A stretch of 64,000 nt of DNA from Magicicada septendecula (GCA_034769895.1 CM068372.1:386352282-386416281); one strand, 5' to 3'. Counted from the first letter of the stretch, positions 34,811 to 46,950 are shown. Program-made: numbers and translations. Notes: a model not told the origin generated them from the letters alone.

Positions 34811-35275
34811 ATTAATCTTTTAAATAAAAACATATTTATTCTTGGACAAAGTGAAATTTTAAAAAATTTTAATTTTTTTATAGATTGTGTAAAGCTCTTT
34901 GCATATACTATTTTTAGTACTCGGAAGGAAGACCACAAATATTTAATTACACGTTGTTTCTCATATTTTACGTTATTTTATTGTTATTTTCTATGTGTTT
35001 TTGTTTATGTACATAAATGAATATTTTACTAATAGTATGCTAAGTGTAGAAGTTAATTATTCTATATATGAAACGCAAGTCTTACCGTGTTGCAAAGGAC
35101 TGTAGGCTCCATTTCTCCACGGCTCTAAGATTAAACAGTTTCATGGTGAATTGATACGTTTATTAAACAATCTCTCTCATAATCGTAATACCGGACGTAC
35201 ACTTCTTTTAGAAATTTTGACTTCTGGTTTTGAGATGTAATCTTAAAATTTTTAAAAATTCTGTTTCTTAGGCTT
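34811..35275. other. Unassigned stretch
   Basis: AT-rich, nothing recognised. Confidence 0.4.
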
Positions 35276-35279
35276 TCAC

Positions 35280-35515
35280 AGCCGGTGTCATAATTATTTA
35301 AATTACTATCCGGACTGTAAAGCCGTGGTCTTCTGAAATTCTCATCTTTTGCCACAGAACTGTGGTTTACTTGTCAGTAGTTTCGAAAACCTTTCACTGA
35401 AGATGGCCTCCAGAAGTAAGACGAAAATGTTTGATTACAGTACTGACATCAGTCATTATGAAAATTTCAGAAGACCACGGTCTTACAGCCCGGATATTAA
35501 TTTAAATAATTTAAA
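35280..35515. mobile_element. Inverted PLE ends around a decayed hammerhead
   Basis: 35283-35343 is the inverse of 35457-35517, about 60 bp with few differences, containing GAATTTCAGAAGACCACGG. Between the arms is CTGAAGA (35398) and GGCCTCC, but GAAAC has become GAAAA. Confidence 0.65.
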
Positions 35516-35939
35516 AATTTGTTTAAAGTGTTTTTTAGTTAAATTAACGGCATTGAGTGTTCTCATTTTTGTCAAAATGTTAATTATTTTTTGAACATTA
35601 GTATCGTAGAGGTACATTTTAAAAACTGTATACTGTATACAGTTTTTGGTTAACATTCTCTTTAGTTTTGTACGGAGCCATGGATTTGTAGAATTTTTTA
35701 ATTCTTCTGATCTGTTGTTTTACCACTCTGATGTCCAATTAGTTTTGAATTTCCAAAATTGAACAGGACATTCAAATTTTTATTGATATTATCTAAAATA
35801 CGATAAGCTAGATTTATTTTAATCAACTATTTCAACATTTTTTCTAGTTAAATTTTTGCTTTTGTTTCTCTACATTTTTGTGTATTTAACGTCATCCAAT
35901 TGGGATAAAATTATGCACGCACAGAATAAATTCAAAATT

Positions 35940-36780
35940 ATATATAAAAACCGGGCTGTTGGGCCGGTTTTGGTTGTTGTGAAACGAGAAGTAGCGTTCT
36001 CTTCCTGGTCGGTTTGAGGCGTCCTGGCCGTTGTGGGAGGGCAATTCCTGTTTCCCAATCAAAAGGTTTCCGAAGCCTCCATTTCGCTGTTGCGAGTATC
36101 TTCGAAGTCCGGAACCCAACAAAACTAACATCATTCTATCCCTCCAAAAATAAAAAACCAAGGAGGTTCCAGTCCTGCATAGCGCGAGGTCGCTAATGAA
36201 GGTAACAAGCAGAGAAAAGGCATTCATCGGGTTCGCCGGGAAGCTGTAATTAGGCCGTGGGAGCAACGACGCCCCAATACCCAGTGAAATGCAAAGCAAA
36301 GCAAGGATACTGCGAACACCGGAGCACGACAAGCTACTGCTCCGCACACTTTTACTTGGACGCCGATCCATTTATCGACCGGCATGCCTATAGCCTATAT
36401 CTCAACGGACTATCTGTGCAGGCGAGAATAGTAGCTGCTATTCTCCTCTACATGTACACGACCCTGGTCTCCTCGAACAACACTTGATGGTCAGCGTCGT
36501 AAAGAGTATGCTCGGCAACTGCGAACTTCTCCTGTTGGCGCAGTCGGCAGCAGCGGTTGTTGTTTCCGGACGCTACTCTTCGTGGTCCCCATGTGTATAT
36601 AGACTTTGCCACACGAGAACATTATTTGGGTATTGTTCGGCGAACATCTACAGCTATTGTTTTCGTACGATCTGTCGCTATTTAGCGGCCTGAGGAAGAT
36701 CAGCGAGGGGGAATCAAAACGTTGTCGACAATATGTCGTTCCTCACCAACCGACCACGACCTAACAGATCAGTTTTTAGA
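35940..36780. mobile_element. PLE-like ends facing each other around a ~0.7-kb segment
   Basis: The left end (35945-35970, minus) reads AACCGGCCCAACAGCCCGG; the right end (36690-36775, plus) has CTGAGGA, AAAACGTT and CGACCACGACCTAACAG. The middle is GC-richer and contains frames without known domains, including one of about 159 codons on the minus strand. Confidence 0.4.
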
Positions 36781-36784
36781 AATA

Positions 36785-37345
36785 ATTTTGAATATATATA
36801 TTGACACCAGTCGTCCAAGATTTAGACAAAAGTTTACACACAGATTAAGTTTTACAAAAATCGATTGACGCGTACAAAACTTATCGTAAGACGTGTCCTA
36901 ACAGGTAGACAGACATAAAACAAAGTGATGAAATGTAAAAAAGATAAGTAAATCATGAAAATAGGCGACAAACTATGAAAAACCAAAACACAGTACAGTA
37001 GTAACATGTCGGTAGTATAACTAGTCTATTGCTCCCGACATAAAGCTTGTATTTCACATAATATGGCACAAAAACAGTGATAAAACATATACAATTAAAT
37101 TACGTTATTATTGTGGGTTTGCTGTAGATATGAGGAATGGAAATTAAGCGCCTCAGGCTCGGCGTCTGTGCCTCCTCAACCACTTTGTGTGTTCTTTCCA
37201 AATATTTATACAGTGTTCTCTCTTCCTCTATATTTCCACTTCGTTCTATTTGCCTTGGCGTTACCGTCGTTATTTGCCTCTTTCTGTTACACTCTGCCAC
37301 GTAAATTACACAAATTGGTTGGAGACGAAATAACGACGTTTTGCC
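36785..37345. other. Unassigned stretch
   Basis: Nothing recognised. Confidence 0.4.
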
Positions 37346-37348
37346 AAA

Positions 37349-37664
37349 ATATGGTTACGGATAAAACTGACATAACAAGACGGGTACACAGACGAACGAT
37401 AATAACGAGGGTTCAAGTTAAATTAAAATATGGTTACGGATAAAACTCACGTAACAAGACGGGTTGACAGACGAACGATAATGACGAGGGTTCAAGTTGA
37501 ATTAAAATATGGTTGCGGATAAAACTCACGTAACAAGACGGGTTGACAGACGAACGATAATGAAGAGGGTTCAAGTTGAATTAAAATATGGTTACGGATA
37601 AAACTCACATAACAAGACGGGTTGACAGACGAACGATAATGACGAGGGTTCAAGTTGAATTAAA
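37349..37664 (+). repeat. 79-bp tandem repeat, four units
   Basis: Units start at 37349, 37428, 37507 and 37586 with ATATGGTTACGGATAAAACT. Units 2-4 differ by only a few bases; unit 1 is more diverged. The array stops abruptly at AAGAAAAGACG. Confidence 0.9.
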
Positions 37665-37669
37665 AAGAA

Positions 37670-38220
37670 AAGACGTTTTTCAACTGATTAGGTTATCTAG
37701 ACTTTAGGGGCTTGTACTCCAGACACCGTGACAATTTTCTGTTAAAAATTCTCGAAGAATGTGTATTGCGAAATAGATTGCTGTAGTGGTATAATTTGTT
37801 GTATTGGCGATGCAATGAAGCATTTTTTCCCGGGGTTCATCGCAACAGAACGACCTAACCTTGGGGGGGGGTTTAATCACCCCCAGGGCTATTAAAACTT
37901 CAGAGGGATTCCGTTATCACTTATTATAGAACCATGTCTATGACAGCCACGTGTGTTCAAATGAGGCTCACAAATAACTGTATACGTATTTTATACGGGA
38001 AGAATCTTGAATATCTCATTAGTCTTGAGGAAAACGGAAAGTCCAACCTTTAAACTAGTCTCATCCCCTGTCTGGCTGATAGAGTCTGTATTTTGCGTTA
38101 TTATTATTTATCGTTTGCAGATAGCAGTGGTTTGTGACCTTAAGGTGACGGCGGACCAGGGATTCAACTCTTAGGTACAGCTCGGACCATCTTCCACTTT
38201 TACAAGAAAATTCAAGCAGC
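37670..38220. other. Unassigned stretch
   Basis: Contains a G8 run (37865-37872); no gene seen. Confidence 0.4.
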
Positions 38221-38227
38221 TAAGACA

Positions 38228-38460
38228 AACAACGGAGCCTCCAGGTGGTCTAGTGGTTAGCAGGCCCGATTCATGTGCGCGTGGTCCCGGCTCCATACGG
38301 CGTGCGCTCACCGTCGTGAGGCAAAATTGAGTAGCCGTCTGAGATAACAGCGGCGCCTCCTGGTTGTGATAACTCAACTGGCGGCTGGTGGCGCGTTGTA
38401 CTAGCCATGCAACAGTCCCACTAAACACAAAAGCTGCGCGGTATGTCTTAGGTCCTTTAC
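38228..38460 (+). mobile_element. tRNA-derived SINE
   Basis: Pol III-like A box GTGGTCTAGTGGTTAGCAGG (38245-38264) and degenerate B box GTGGTCCCGGCTCC (38281-38294), spaced as in tRNA heads, followed by non-tRNA body. The head resembles tRNA-Gly/Glu/Asp-type genes, but it cannot fold into a full tRNA. Confidence 0.6.
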
Positions 38461-38464
38461 AGGT

Positions 38465-39240
38465 TGTTGAGCAGATGTTTATTTTTTTAAGAAAAACAAC
38501 GATTCATTTTGTAAACTTAATTATGAATTCAGATATTTCTAATTTAATTTAAGTAATTTTAATTCATTAAATTTAGGTTTGAGATAAGTAAAATCATCTC
38601 AGATGTTTGCTACCTTTTTTGAAAATAATAATTTTCGTATATCTGAGCTTGCAACCCATTAATCGTATGTTGTCGCTTGCAAGCAGATCTATCTGCGAGC
38701 TGAACTTTATAAGCTAGACAACAAGTTTTTGTTTTCACTTATAAGTCTTGGTATCACTTTAGATCTTCTCACGAACCACTTCAGATCCGCGGTTGGACGA
38801 TACTCCCCAAACCAGTATTACAGCGGTCAAATCAAACTCGCGGCCAGCGCTTCCAAACTCGAAATTGTTATTTTACAGTTTAAACATTGTATAAAGGACA
38901 CTTATGTTCAATTTGTAAAAACATAAAATTTATTCTACTCAAAAACAACATCCGGATATCGAAAACGTAGTGTTGCATAAAGGTGTCATTTATCTGCATG
39001 AAAGATAAAAGTAATATAATTGTAGGAACATTGACTACTTTTTAAAAAATGCACTTTGTTCACGTGTGCTTATTTTACAGACCTTTATAAAATTCAGTTC
39101 TGTCATTTCATTTATATAAAGTAATAAAAATTCATTTAATATTATACATTATTTTTATATACCCCTTTAACTAATTAATAATAACTTGTAAATAAGTAAT
39201 TTAGATTGTTCCATAGCCTAGCACAGCCTGAATCAACATT
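38465..39240. other. Unassigned stretch
   Basis: AT-rich; nothing recognised. Confidence 0.4.
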
Positions 39241-39244
39241 ATTC

Positions 39245-39505
39245 TACTCAAACATTACCGGTCTGTTGGGCCGTGATTGATTTATTACACTTAGATTCAT
39301 TCTAAACGTTTCGGCCACGCCTCCAAAGGCCTTCTTCAGTGGAAAAGCGTTCAAATGAATGACAGGCCGGGTCGTTTATTCCTCTACTGTGAGGTGCGTT
39401 CGGCCTATCCTCCATTTGAACATGACTTTACTGAAGAAGGCCTCCGGAATGATGACCGTAACGTGGAATACCTAAATATAAGCAATCGACCACGGCCCAA
39501 CAGAT
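39245..39505. mobile_element. Inverted pair of PLE hammerhead ends, left copy with intact core
   Basis: Left copy (minus): CTGAAGA (39333-39339), unpaired A, stem II GGCC/GGCC (39328-39331 with 39313-39316), GAAAC (39308-39312), GTT. Right copy (plus): CTGAAGA at about 39431, AGGCC, but GTAAC for GAAAC, then GACCACGGCCCAACAG. The two are inverted relative to each other with about 90 bp between cores. Confidence 0.7.
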
Positions 39506-39509
39506 TCTA

Positions 39510-40000
39510 TTTTCTGAGTTTAATAATGTTAACTTATATAACGTATGCCTGCTAAATTAATATTAATATACATAATAACAGTAATATTATCTGCTGCATT
39601 ATCTCACAATTTCTTGTAACGTTTTTTGTAATTATTATTTTGTAGACCTCACCATTTATTTATAAAAGTGATTGTGTATGTAGATTTATTTATGTTTTTA
39701 TTAAATTCGTTAAATATTTTCAATGTAACCATCAAAACAGTTGACTACGGAAACAAACAGTACGGCTGTTGAAAATTTTTAATCGAAAAATCAATTACTC
39801 GTTAATTTATATTGTAACGGACACAAAATCTATTATTCGTTAATGTATATTAAAACCTCTGATGGTGTATATTTATTCTGTGAAACGTGCATCAAATAAA
39901 AATGCAACGATAATAACATAACAAACTCCAATTGCAGAAGTATTTATTATTTTTAAAAACAAACATATTATTATACGTACAGAGGTCTTGTAACAAACAG
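39510..40000. other. Unassigned stretch
   Basis: AT-rich; nothing recognised. Confidence 0.4.
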
Positions 40001-40002
40001 TC

Positions 40003-40520
40003 AAGACTTACCTCAGTATTAATTTAAGTACGCATATATAAAATTATAACCTATAATTTAAAGCGTATTAAGTGGTTCTTTTTTACTGCCTAAACAGTCT
40101 AGTAGTTCTGTAGGGTAGTGTCTTATTTTAACCGTTCCGGCGTATAAGGTGGCCAGCATTACGCTTCAGCCACCCATTAATCTGCCAAGACTTACCTCAG
40201 GATTAATTTAGGTACGCATATATAAAATTATAACCTATATTTTAAAGCGTATTAAGTGGTTCTTTTTTACCGCCTAAACAGTCTAGTAGTTCTGTAGGGT
40301 AGTGTCTTACGTTAACCGTTCCGGCGTATAAGGTGGCCAGCATTACGCTTCAGCCACCCATTAATCTGCCATGACGTTATCGCAGGTGCTCATTTACACA
40401 GACTTAGTCGAACAAGAGGCTGAAAAAACCACCACCTTGTTTTGTGGTGCACTCTGGAATCGAATCCGCGACGTCAAGACAGCCAGGCTCATACCCACTG
40501 GTCTCTACTAAACCGTTAAC
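40003..40520 (-). mobile_element. tRNA-derived SINE with duplicated 3' half
   Basis: On the minus strand a tRNA-like head (40515-40440: TTTAGTAGAGACCAGTGGG as A-box region, GGATTCGATTCCAG as B box) leads into a body ending in ACCGCCTAAACAG... The 184-bp segment 40187-40370 is repeated at 40003-40186 with few differences, so the SINE has two tandem 3' halves. A related copy lies at 50.64-50.86 kb. Confidence 0.7.
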
Positions 40521-40990
40521 AATTGCTAATAATTGTATGTACTAACAGACATTTAATGTTAAGGAATACAAAAAACATTAACATTTTAATTAGTAAAGCA
40601 CTATCAGTGTTACACGGACTTGTACCAAATTACCTGTCCAGACATAAATGTACGCAGCCCCTCATTGTTTCAGAGTCAACGTGTTGGTCCCATGTCAAAT
40701 TTCAGTTTAACTACAGTTAGGAATTCAGGCGTATGTGTCATTAATTAAATTTGTTTATTCTGTACTCAACGTTTGCTTCCCACATCCAAATATATCGTCC
40801 GTATAATCCGGATTTTGTTCGCGTATAACCCGCTGCGGACTACGTTTGGTTCAACTGTTTCCTCCCTTCTTCTCCTCGCTCTTCCTCCTTTCCTACATCT
40901 CCTTCATTCTTGAGCGATGTCACTCCCACCTTTCGTCAATCCAGATGGCACCTGTCCTCTTCTTGGGTTATTCCTGAAAACCTTGGGCAT
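40521..40990. other. Unassigned stretch
   Basis: Nothing recognised. Confidence 0.4.
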
Positions 40991-40994
40991 TTTT

Positions 40995-40997
40995 TGA

Positions 40998-41028
<31 letters not shown>

Positions 41029-42360
41029 AAGCATTCTTCAATGACTTCTTGAGTAATCTGGAGTTCTTCTACGTCTTTTTATGTTTTTTTTTAACCAAGT
41101 ATTGGAAATTTTGAGCTTTTTGATATAGTCAAAAAGCTTCCCTGTTAGTTTGTCAGGATTCATTCTTCGAACAAAGTAATTCTTCTTTTTCTAATTAGGT
41201 CTGTGATTTTCTCAACACGTGTGTACAGCTCATTATTGTAGCGTCTTCTATACTATTCTCCATCTTTTATTGATACGAAGATTTTTCTTAATATTTTCCT
41301 TCCTGTGACTTCCAGTTCTTCCATCACCATTTTCTTGTTCAGAGTTAGACATTCCATTGCATAAAGTGCTTCCGGGCGAAATACTGTTAAATAATGGCTA
41401 AGTTTGCCACTTATGGATATTGATTTCTTGTTATACCTGTCCTTGGATAAGGTAAACAACTTTCACCTTATTAACTCGTGCTTTAATGGCTTGTTTCTCT
41501 GAAACATTGTATTCAATAACTTCTCCAAGATACTTGAATTTGTCAGTTCCATAGATTTGCCCATATCAAGTTTTCATTTTCTTGGATATTGTCTTGATGT
41601 TTGTCATTAACAATTTTTTTTTTCAATTGTTGTTTTCAAAAGAAATTTGTAAACCCACTCTTTCGGCTTGTTCTATCAGTAATTGCACATGTCTAATGGC
41701 TGTTTCTACTGAATCTGACATGATTGGTAGATTGTGTGCAAATGCTAGGCAATCTATTGAGAGGTTATCTCTGCTATAGCCTGGTCTAATTCCCTGGCTG
41801 ATGTGATTTTCCTGCAATGGTTTTCTCCATTCTCTTATTAATTTTTCCAGAACGCAGTTAAAAAGCAACGGTGATAGTCTATCTCCTTGTCCGACTCCTG
41901 TCTTAATATCAAGCTGTTTAGAAATTTCACCTCTGAATTTCACTTTGGAGTAGGTATTCGTCAGCGTTTGTTTGATTAAATTTGTTGTTTTATTATCCAC
42001 GCCAAATTCATTAAAGATTTTGAATAATGACTCAATTAATTGAGTCATATGCATTCTTAAAGTCAATAAAAATAATTACAAAATGCTTAGAGCTTGTTTT
42101 CAAATATGTCATTATTGATTTTAGATTAAGAATCTGCTCTGTGCATGACCTGATTTCGGAAGCCACATTGGTATTTACCTATTTATGAGTCAAGTTGTTT
42201 TGCTACTCTGAACAATAATGTTTTGGATAAGATTTTATAGGTAACTGGCAAAAGTGAGGTGCCTCTGTAAAAGTCCGGTTTACTAAATAAATTTTTGTTT
42301 GTCGAATTTTTTTTTGGAACGATTGCTGTTGCCATTTGATTTGATTATTGTTTTCAAATA
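40995..42360 (-). pseudogene. Non-LTR retrotransposon 3' part with poly(A) tail
   Basis: The T-run at 40998-41022 is the poly(A) tail on the minus strand. Reading inward: a C-terminal frame (41253-41459) with GKLSHYLTVFRPEALYAMECL and LEVTGRKILRKI; an RT frame (41623-42066) with VKFRGEISKQLDIKTGVGQGD (box B), LSPLLFNCVLEKLIREW, and the catalytic FADD box mutated to FAHN (DCLAFAHNLPIM). More RT-like residues occur up to 42360 in other frames. It belongs to a different family from the GAT/GAA-tailed copies. Inactive. Confidence 0.7.
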
Positions 42361-42639
42361 TCCATCGGGATCAGAAACGCGGATACAAGTTTGTTCCGCT
42401 AAACCCGTCGCGAATACAGGTTAATGGGAATTCCATAGTAGGAGGTACACAACACATGGCGAAGGGTTTAGCTAAATCCACTGTAGGTGGCGCTGTCGTC
42501 ACGCGCCGTTAATCCCTCTGAAGTAGACCAGTACGGCCCGCTAAACAGACTGTGCCTGAGCTTAGATAAGTGGTTTTGTAATGAAACTCGACTGAAAAAC
42601 ATATACAAATATGAAAACATAAACACCAAACACGCGCCC

Positions 42640-42673
42640 CTACACACACACGCGCGCGCGCGCGCGCACACAC
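42640..42673. repeat. (CA)n(CG)n compound microsatellite
   Basis: CA run passing into CG run and back to CA. Confidence 0.9.
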
Positions 42674-42744
42674 ATCACACACCTATGCGAATAGAAACTA
42701 TTGGAAAAACACAATGTTGATCTTCGTTTGCATGTATTTTAAAA

Positions 42745-43337
42745 TTTTATAGAAAATTAAGGAAGCATTATTTCAGAAGATGGAACAACAAAGAATGACA
42801 TAAAAAATAGGATACAACAAAAGGCTATAGGGGAAAAGGCTATTCGTTTGCTAAACTCGTTACTTTGTCGAACAAAATGAAACTTCAAACTAAACTGACA
42901 ATCTACACAACTATTGTGGAGCCCATTTTTACTTATGGCTGCGAATGCTGGCAACTTTCAGATAAAGAGAAAAAGATGACAGAAACTGTGGAATAGACTT
43001 CTTAAGAAGAGAGTGTAATATTTCTAGAATGGAACGTGTTAGAAACGAAGATATAAGAAGGAAAATAGGGCGCATATTTACAACAGCAGAAAGAATAGAA
43101 TCCAGACAGTTGCTATGGTATGGTCACGTAATGAGGATGGAGGAGAAGCAATGGCCAAAGAAAGCATTGACTTACACACCACAAACAGGAGAAGAAAAGG
43201 AAGACTGACAACACAATGGAGAACAGGAATTAGGAAAAGCATGTGAGATCGACTTATTGAAGACGATGACTGGAAAGATAGGGAGAAATGGCGATCGAAA
43301 TACGGGATGCGGCATAGACTGTAGGACCCCTTATAAT

Positions 43338-43368
<31 letters not shown>

Positions 43369-43375
43369 TTAGAAA
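42745..43375 (+). pseudogene. LINE 3' end with (AAT)n tail
   Basis: Translation shows GSIISEDGTTKNDIKNRI, IYTTIVEPIFTYGCECWQL, then RNEDIRRKIG and HVMRMEE in other frames. Tail ATTAATAATAAT... at 43335-43371. Same family as 62895-63378. Confidence 0.65.
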
Positions 43376-43377
43376 AT

Positions 43378-43855
43378 TCAATTTTGTCACGTCCTCTATA
43401 AAAAATAATAAAGTTTTTAAAGGTGTTAGGCAAGTCTATATATTATCGCCACTAATGTTCATCTTGTATGCAGATACGCGATGAAGGGGTTCTGAAAAAT
43501 GGAATCAACGGTGTACGCTATAAATCCACCCCTGTTGGAGACGACATTGAGCTTTTAGGCAACAGCGAGGAAGGACTGCAGAGTGGTTTTCACCTAATAA
43601 ACAAGATTCTGAAATGTAAATTCAACATGACGATTTAAAAGGAAAACGTTCCATAAATGGAACGTCATGAAATGTTCTAGAAACGGTAAACAGTAGGATG
43701 AGGTATTTCTGGGCGGTAGGGAAATACTGCAAGTTGACACCTTCAAATACCTTGGAATCTGCATTACTTCACATAGAAGATTCACTAGTAATGTGATGAG
43801 TAACATTGCAGAAAGTAACAAAGCATTTTTTAAGAAAACAACTGTTTTGGCGTAT
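43378..43855 (+). pseudogene. LINE RT fragment
   Basis: GVRQVYILSPLMFILYADT (box B with LYAD box nearby), followed by a degraded segment with DTFKYLGICITSHRRF. It is joined at about 43856 to a piece of another LINE. Confidence 0.6.
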
Positions 43856-43857
43856 AA

Positions 43858-44340
43858 GTGCATAAGTTGCATAAGTTCAACCTTATGTGCGGGACCATCA
43901 GGCGAACCCTTAAGCCAGCAAGTAAACGAACACGCCTAAAATTCTACAAGGAGATGGCACTTCCCACACTTTTTTATGGGTCTGAGAACTGGACTTTAAC
44001 GAAAGGCCACACCATTCGCATCCAAGGGGCTAAAATGAGACTTCTCAGGCACGTGGCAGGGTATACTCTCCATGATCATAGAAGATACACAGATATACGG
44101 CAGGAACTGAATGTTATGAGTATACTCAACAGGATCGCCCAGTATCGGCTGAGTTGGTGGGAACATCTTTCCAGAATGGATGACTGCCGCATCCCCAAAC
44201 AACTATGGAACTATAAGCCGAGGGGACGGAGAGGTGTGGGAACTCCGAGGAAGCACTGGAGTGACCAGCTGTAATATTTGCCTATTTGAGACTGGAATAA
44301 ACCATTCTCGGTTTAAACCTTTAAGATGATGATGATGATG
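43858..44340 (+). pseudogene. RTE/L2-like LINE C-terminal tail, best preserved copy
   Basis: An open frame of about 138 codons: HKFNLMCGTIRRTLKPASK, RLKFYKEMALPTLFYGSENW, KMRLLRHVAGYTLHDHRR, DIRQELNVMSILNRI, WWEHLSRMDDCRIPKQLW, GRRGVGTPRKHWSDQL, stop. This is the region after the RT in the family and has no known catalytic motif. The UTR is short and the tail is (GAT)n at 44324-44340. Without RT and endonuclease it is a remnant. Confidence 0.75.
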
Positions 44341-44344
44341 AACT

Positions 44345-45175
44345 TTTTTGGCGTCCAGAAACGTGTTCCTGAGAACCACAAAGAAATTCATAAAAAGCTT
44401 CTCTTGAAGCATATGCACATGTGGCTTAGAAACTGGACTCTGACGAATTGAAGACGATCTACCTTGAAGCTTCTGAAATATTTTGTTGGAGGAAGGCCTT
44501 AAGACAAATTGCCTTACCGTAGACACAGTGTCTAATGATAAGGTTTTGAACTTAGCGGATGAAAGGCGGATTGTGATTGGAAGGACTGCAGGAAGGAGAA
44601 GCAGTATGGTTGGTTACCTGATAAACCAGCAAACTGGTTTACCACGATTTGAGGGAGTGGATGAGGAACGTAGTGGGAGGAGAATAACCAGGCAGGCCTA
44701 GGCCTATCACTCATTTTAATTAGTACATGGGAATCACGCCTAAATAAGTTACCACGGCGAGAAGATGTCCTCATGAGGCGTACATACATTCGAGAAGAAA
44801 CTTAACAATTGTATATAAGATTCACTGTACACCCAAGTCTGATAGATTTAATTTCTTGGAATCACTTTAAGGAAAATTACCTGTTAAGACGGGAGGGGTC
44901 GGCCAAAAATAAAAGTCTTTCGTGATTTCCCGACCTGTCACCTGTGTTATGCAGGTACATTTTTTTTGGTAGAAAAGCCCCATGCCTTTTCTTTTGCTAA
45001 ATGCGGACGTTTTGTCCCTTAATAGTTTCATTCAGTTGCTCCAAACAGTGCTGCTTATTACTGTGCGCTTATGGCTTTGCTTTGTTTTGAAAAGTCTATG
45101 AGTATCGCAACTGCAAATCTCCAGAACAGACGTTGTCACGACTGATGGAACTGTTTTCGCCTTCATTGGAACTCT
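44345..45175. other. Unassigned stretch
   Basis: Nothing recognised. Confidence 0.4.
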
Positions 45176-45177
45176 GC

Positions 45178-45200
45178 CAGCTTCTTCTTCTTCCTCTTCT

Positions 45201-45232
<32 letters not shown>

Positions 45233-45655
45233 TTCTTCTTCTTCTACTACTAAACTTCAGGGATTAGGCAATGTGCCTGTTCCGAATTCACATTATCAGA
45301 TCCATTTCTTTCTTGCCTTCCTACATCCCTTCTTCCAGAAGGCTTGTACTTGTTTATAAATACTGTTATTTTATCTTCATCCGTGCGACTTAAGTGCTGT
45401 TTTCATTGTTCTCTGTATTCTCCAATTGTCTCATTCAGATTATATATATATTTAATTTTTCCGGTATATCTTCATTTCTTATATGCTCCCTTTTTGTGCA
45501 TTCTTTAACCCTTCTTAAAAACCTCAACTCTGTTGATTGCTTTTATCTCTTTCTTTTATAATCCAGGGTTAACTGCTATATAATAGCTTTGGCACAGCTA
45601 ATGTTTTTAGAATTTCAATTTTGTTTTTTCTCACGTCTTGTTTATTTTTCTGTGA
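45178..45655 (-). pseudogene. LINE 3' end with (GAA)n tail
   Basis: TTC/CTC tract 45180-45245, then a minus-strand degraded tail (KTLAVPKLLYSS-PWIIKERD) with many stops. Confidence 0.6.
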
Positions 45656-46090
45656 TCCCCATGGGGGACCTGGTAATACCTATCAAAAGCGTCCTTCGTA
45701 TGGAGGATGAGGGATCTCACCAAATATGGTGGGGTAGTCCGAATAACCAATAAGGACTCATGGACCAACAAGGAGCCCAGATTCTGGGGGCATAAAAACA
45801 CTAGAACACCCTCTCTCCAGAGGATATAAATATGTGGGGCCCGACTCAGGGTAACAGGGTGAAGGCCTCAACGGTGAAGTAACAGACCAGCGGAAGAGGC
45901 AATCCTCCAGTTAGGGTTAGTATTATACGCAGCAGGTCTGAAGGCTGGAAAGAGGCAGGCCCTTCAATTAGACTTTCCTGGTCACAGGCTGGTTCCCTGT
46001 CCTGGGAAAAATATCAAACTCGAATTCCTCACATTAAAAAAACAGCCAGACGGATTAAATAGTCAGATCTGCTAGCTTCCACCCATTGTC
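45656..46090. other. GC-rich block, unclassified
   Basis: GC-rich, non-coding, begins GATCCCCATGGGGGACCTGG; directly abuts a LINE end. It could be a LINE 5' region of another copy; not provable here. Confidence 0.3.
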
Positions 46091-46950
46091 TGCAATGCTG
46101 TTTTGTCTCTGGCGAGTGACCCCACGTCATGTCATCCCATGAATCGTAACGTCACGATGATCGACAACCGACGAGAGAGAAAAAAAAATACGGAGACAGA
46201 GAATAGATAGACAGATAGATAAAGTGACAGAGAGAGAGTGTGTTAGGGAGTGTTAGAGAAAGAGAAGAAAATAGTTGCATTTTATAAGCGCACAAGGGGA
46301 ATAGGCGCACTATTTGCTAGAAGAAATGTTAATAACGAGAATGAAGTGTGAGCCGTAGGATACAACATTATCCCATAGCGACGACGTGCATGCATAAACT
46401 CTACTTTACCGAAATGTTTGCTCTAACCCGCGGTTATGGTTAGTCAGTCTGTTTGCCAAGCCACGGCCACTTTAATCTACAAACTTTGTCCCTTACTCCA
46501 GCCCTCCTGAATTTTACTACGTTGTTGATTTTCCCTTAAATATTAAGGTTTTCCACGTATTTACCTATTAAAAGTTAAAGATATATTTTTCATTTGTAAT
46601 AACGTTACGTGACCTTTAAACAGTGGTCGAGAATACTTCTTTTTTTGTTCAGAATCACTTAGAACATTTGTAACGTATTCAAGCAATTATTAATTTAAGT
46701 AATCACAAATAACAATAACAGTCTTGTTTTTCACCACCAAAGTACAGAATCCCTCAAAATTTCTTTCATAAAAAAACTTCCCTTTTTTTTGAACTTCTAG
46801 TCATGAAATATTTTGTAAACTTTGTTCATTCAGCAGTATTACAATGCGTCGACATTTCAACAACCTATACTGTCATCGTCATGACCTGTACATAATACAA
46901 AGTATATTACACTAATTGCAGTAGGTTGTAAAATTGTATAATTATTACAG
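46091..46950. other. Unassigned stretch with purine-rich patch
   Basis: GA/GATA-rich patch at 46170-46270; nothing else recognised. Confidence 0.4.

Noticed and set aside
34669-34938. 89-codon frame over the hammerhead region
   Set aside because: It is a chance frame on the strand opposite a structured RNA.
35892-36371. 159-codon minus-strand frame
   Set aside because: It lies between PLE-like ends, the opposite strand is equally open in places, and no domain is recognisable.
38244-38294. Functional tRNA gene
   Set aside because: A- and B-box-like parts exist, but the cloverleaf stems do not form; it is a SINE head.
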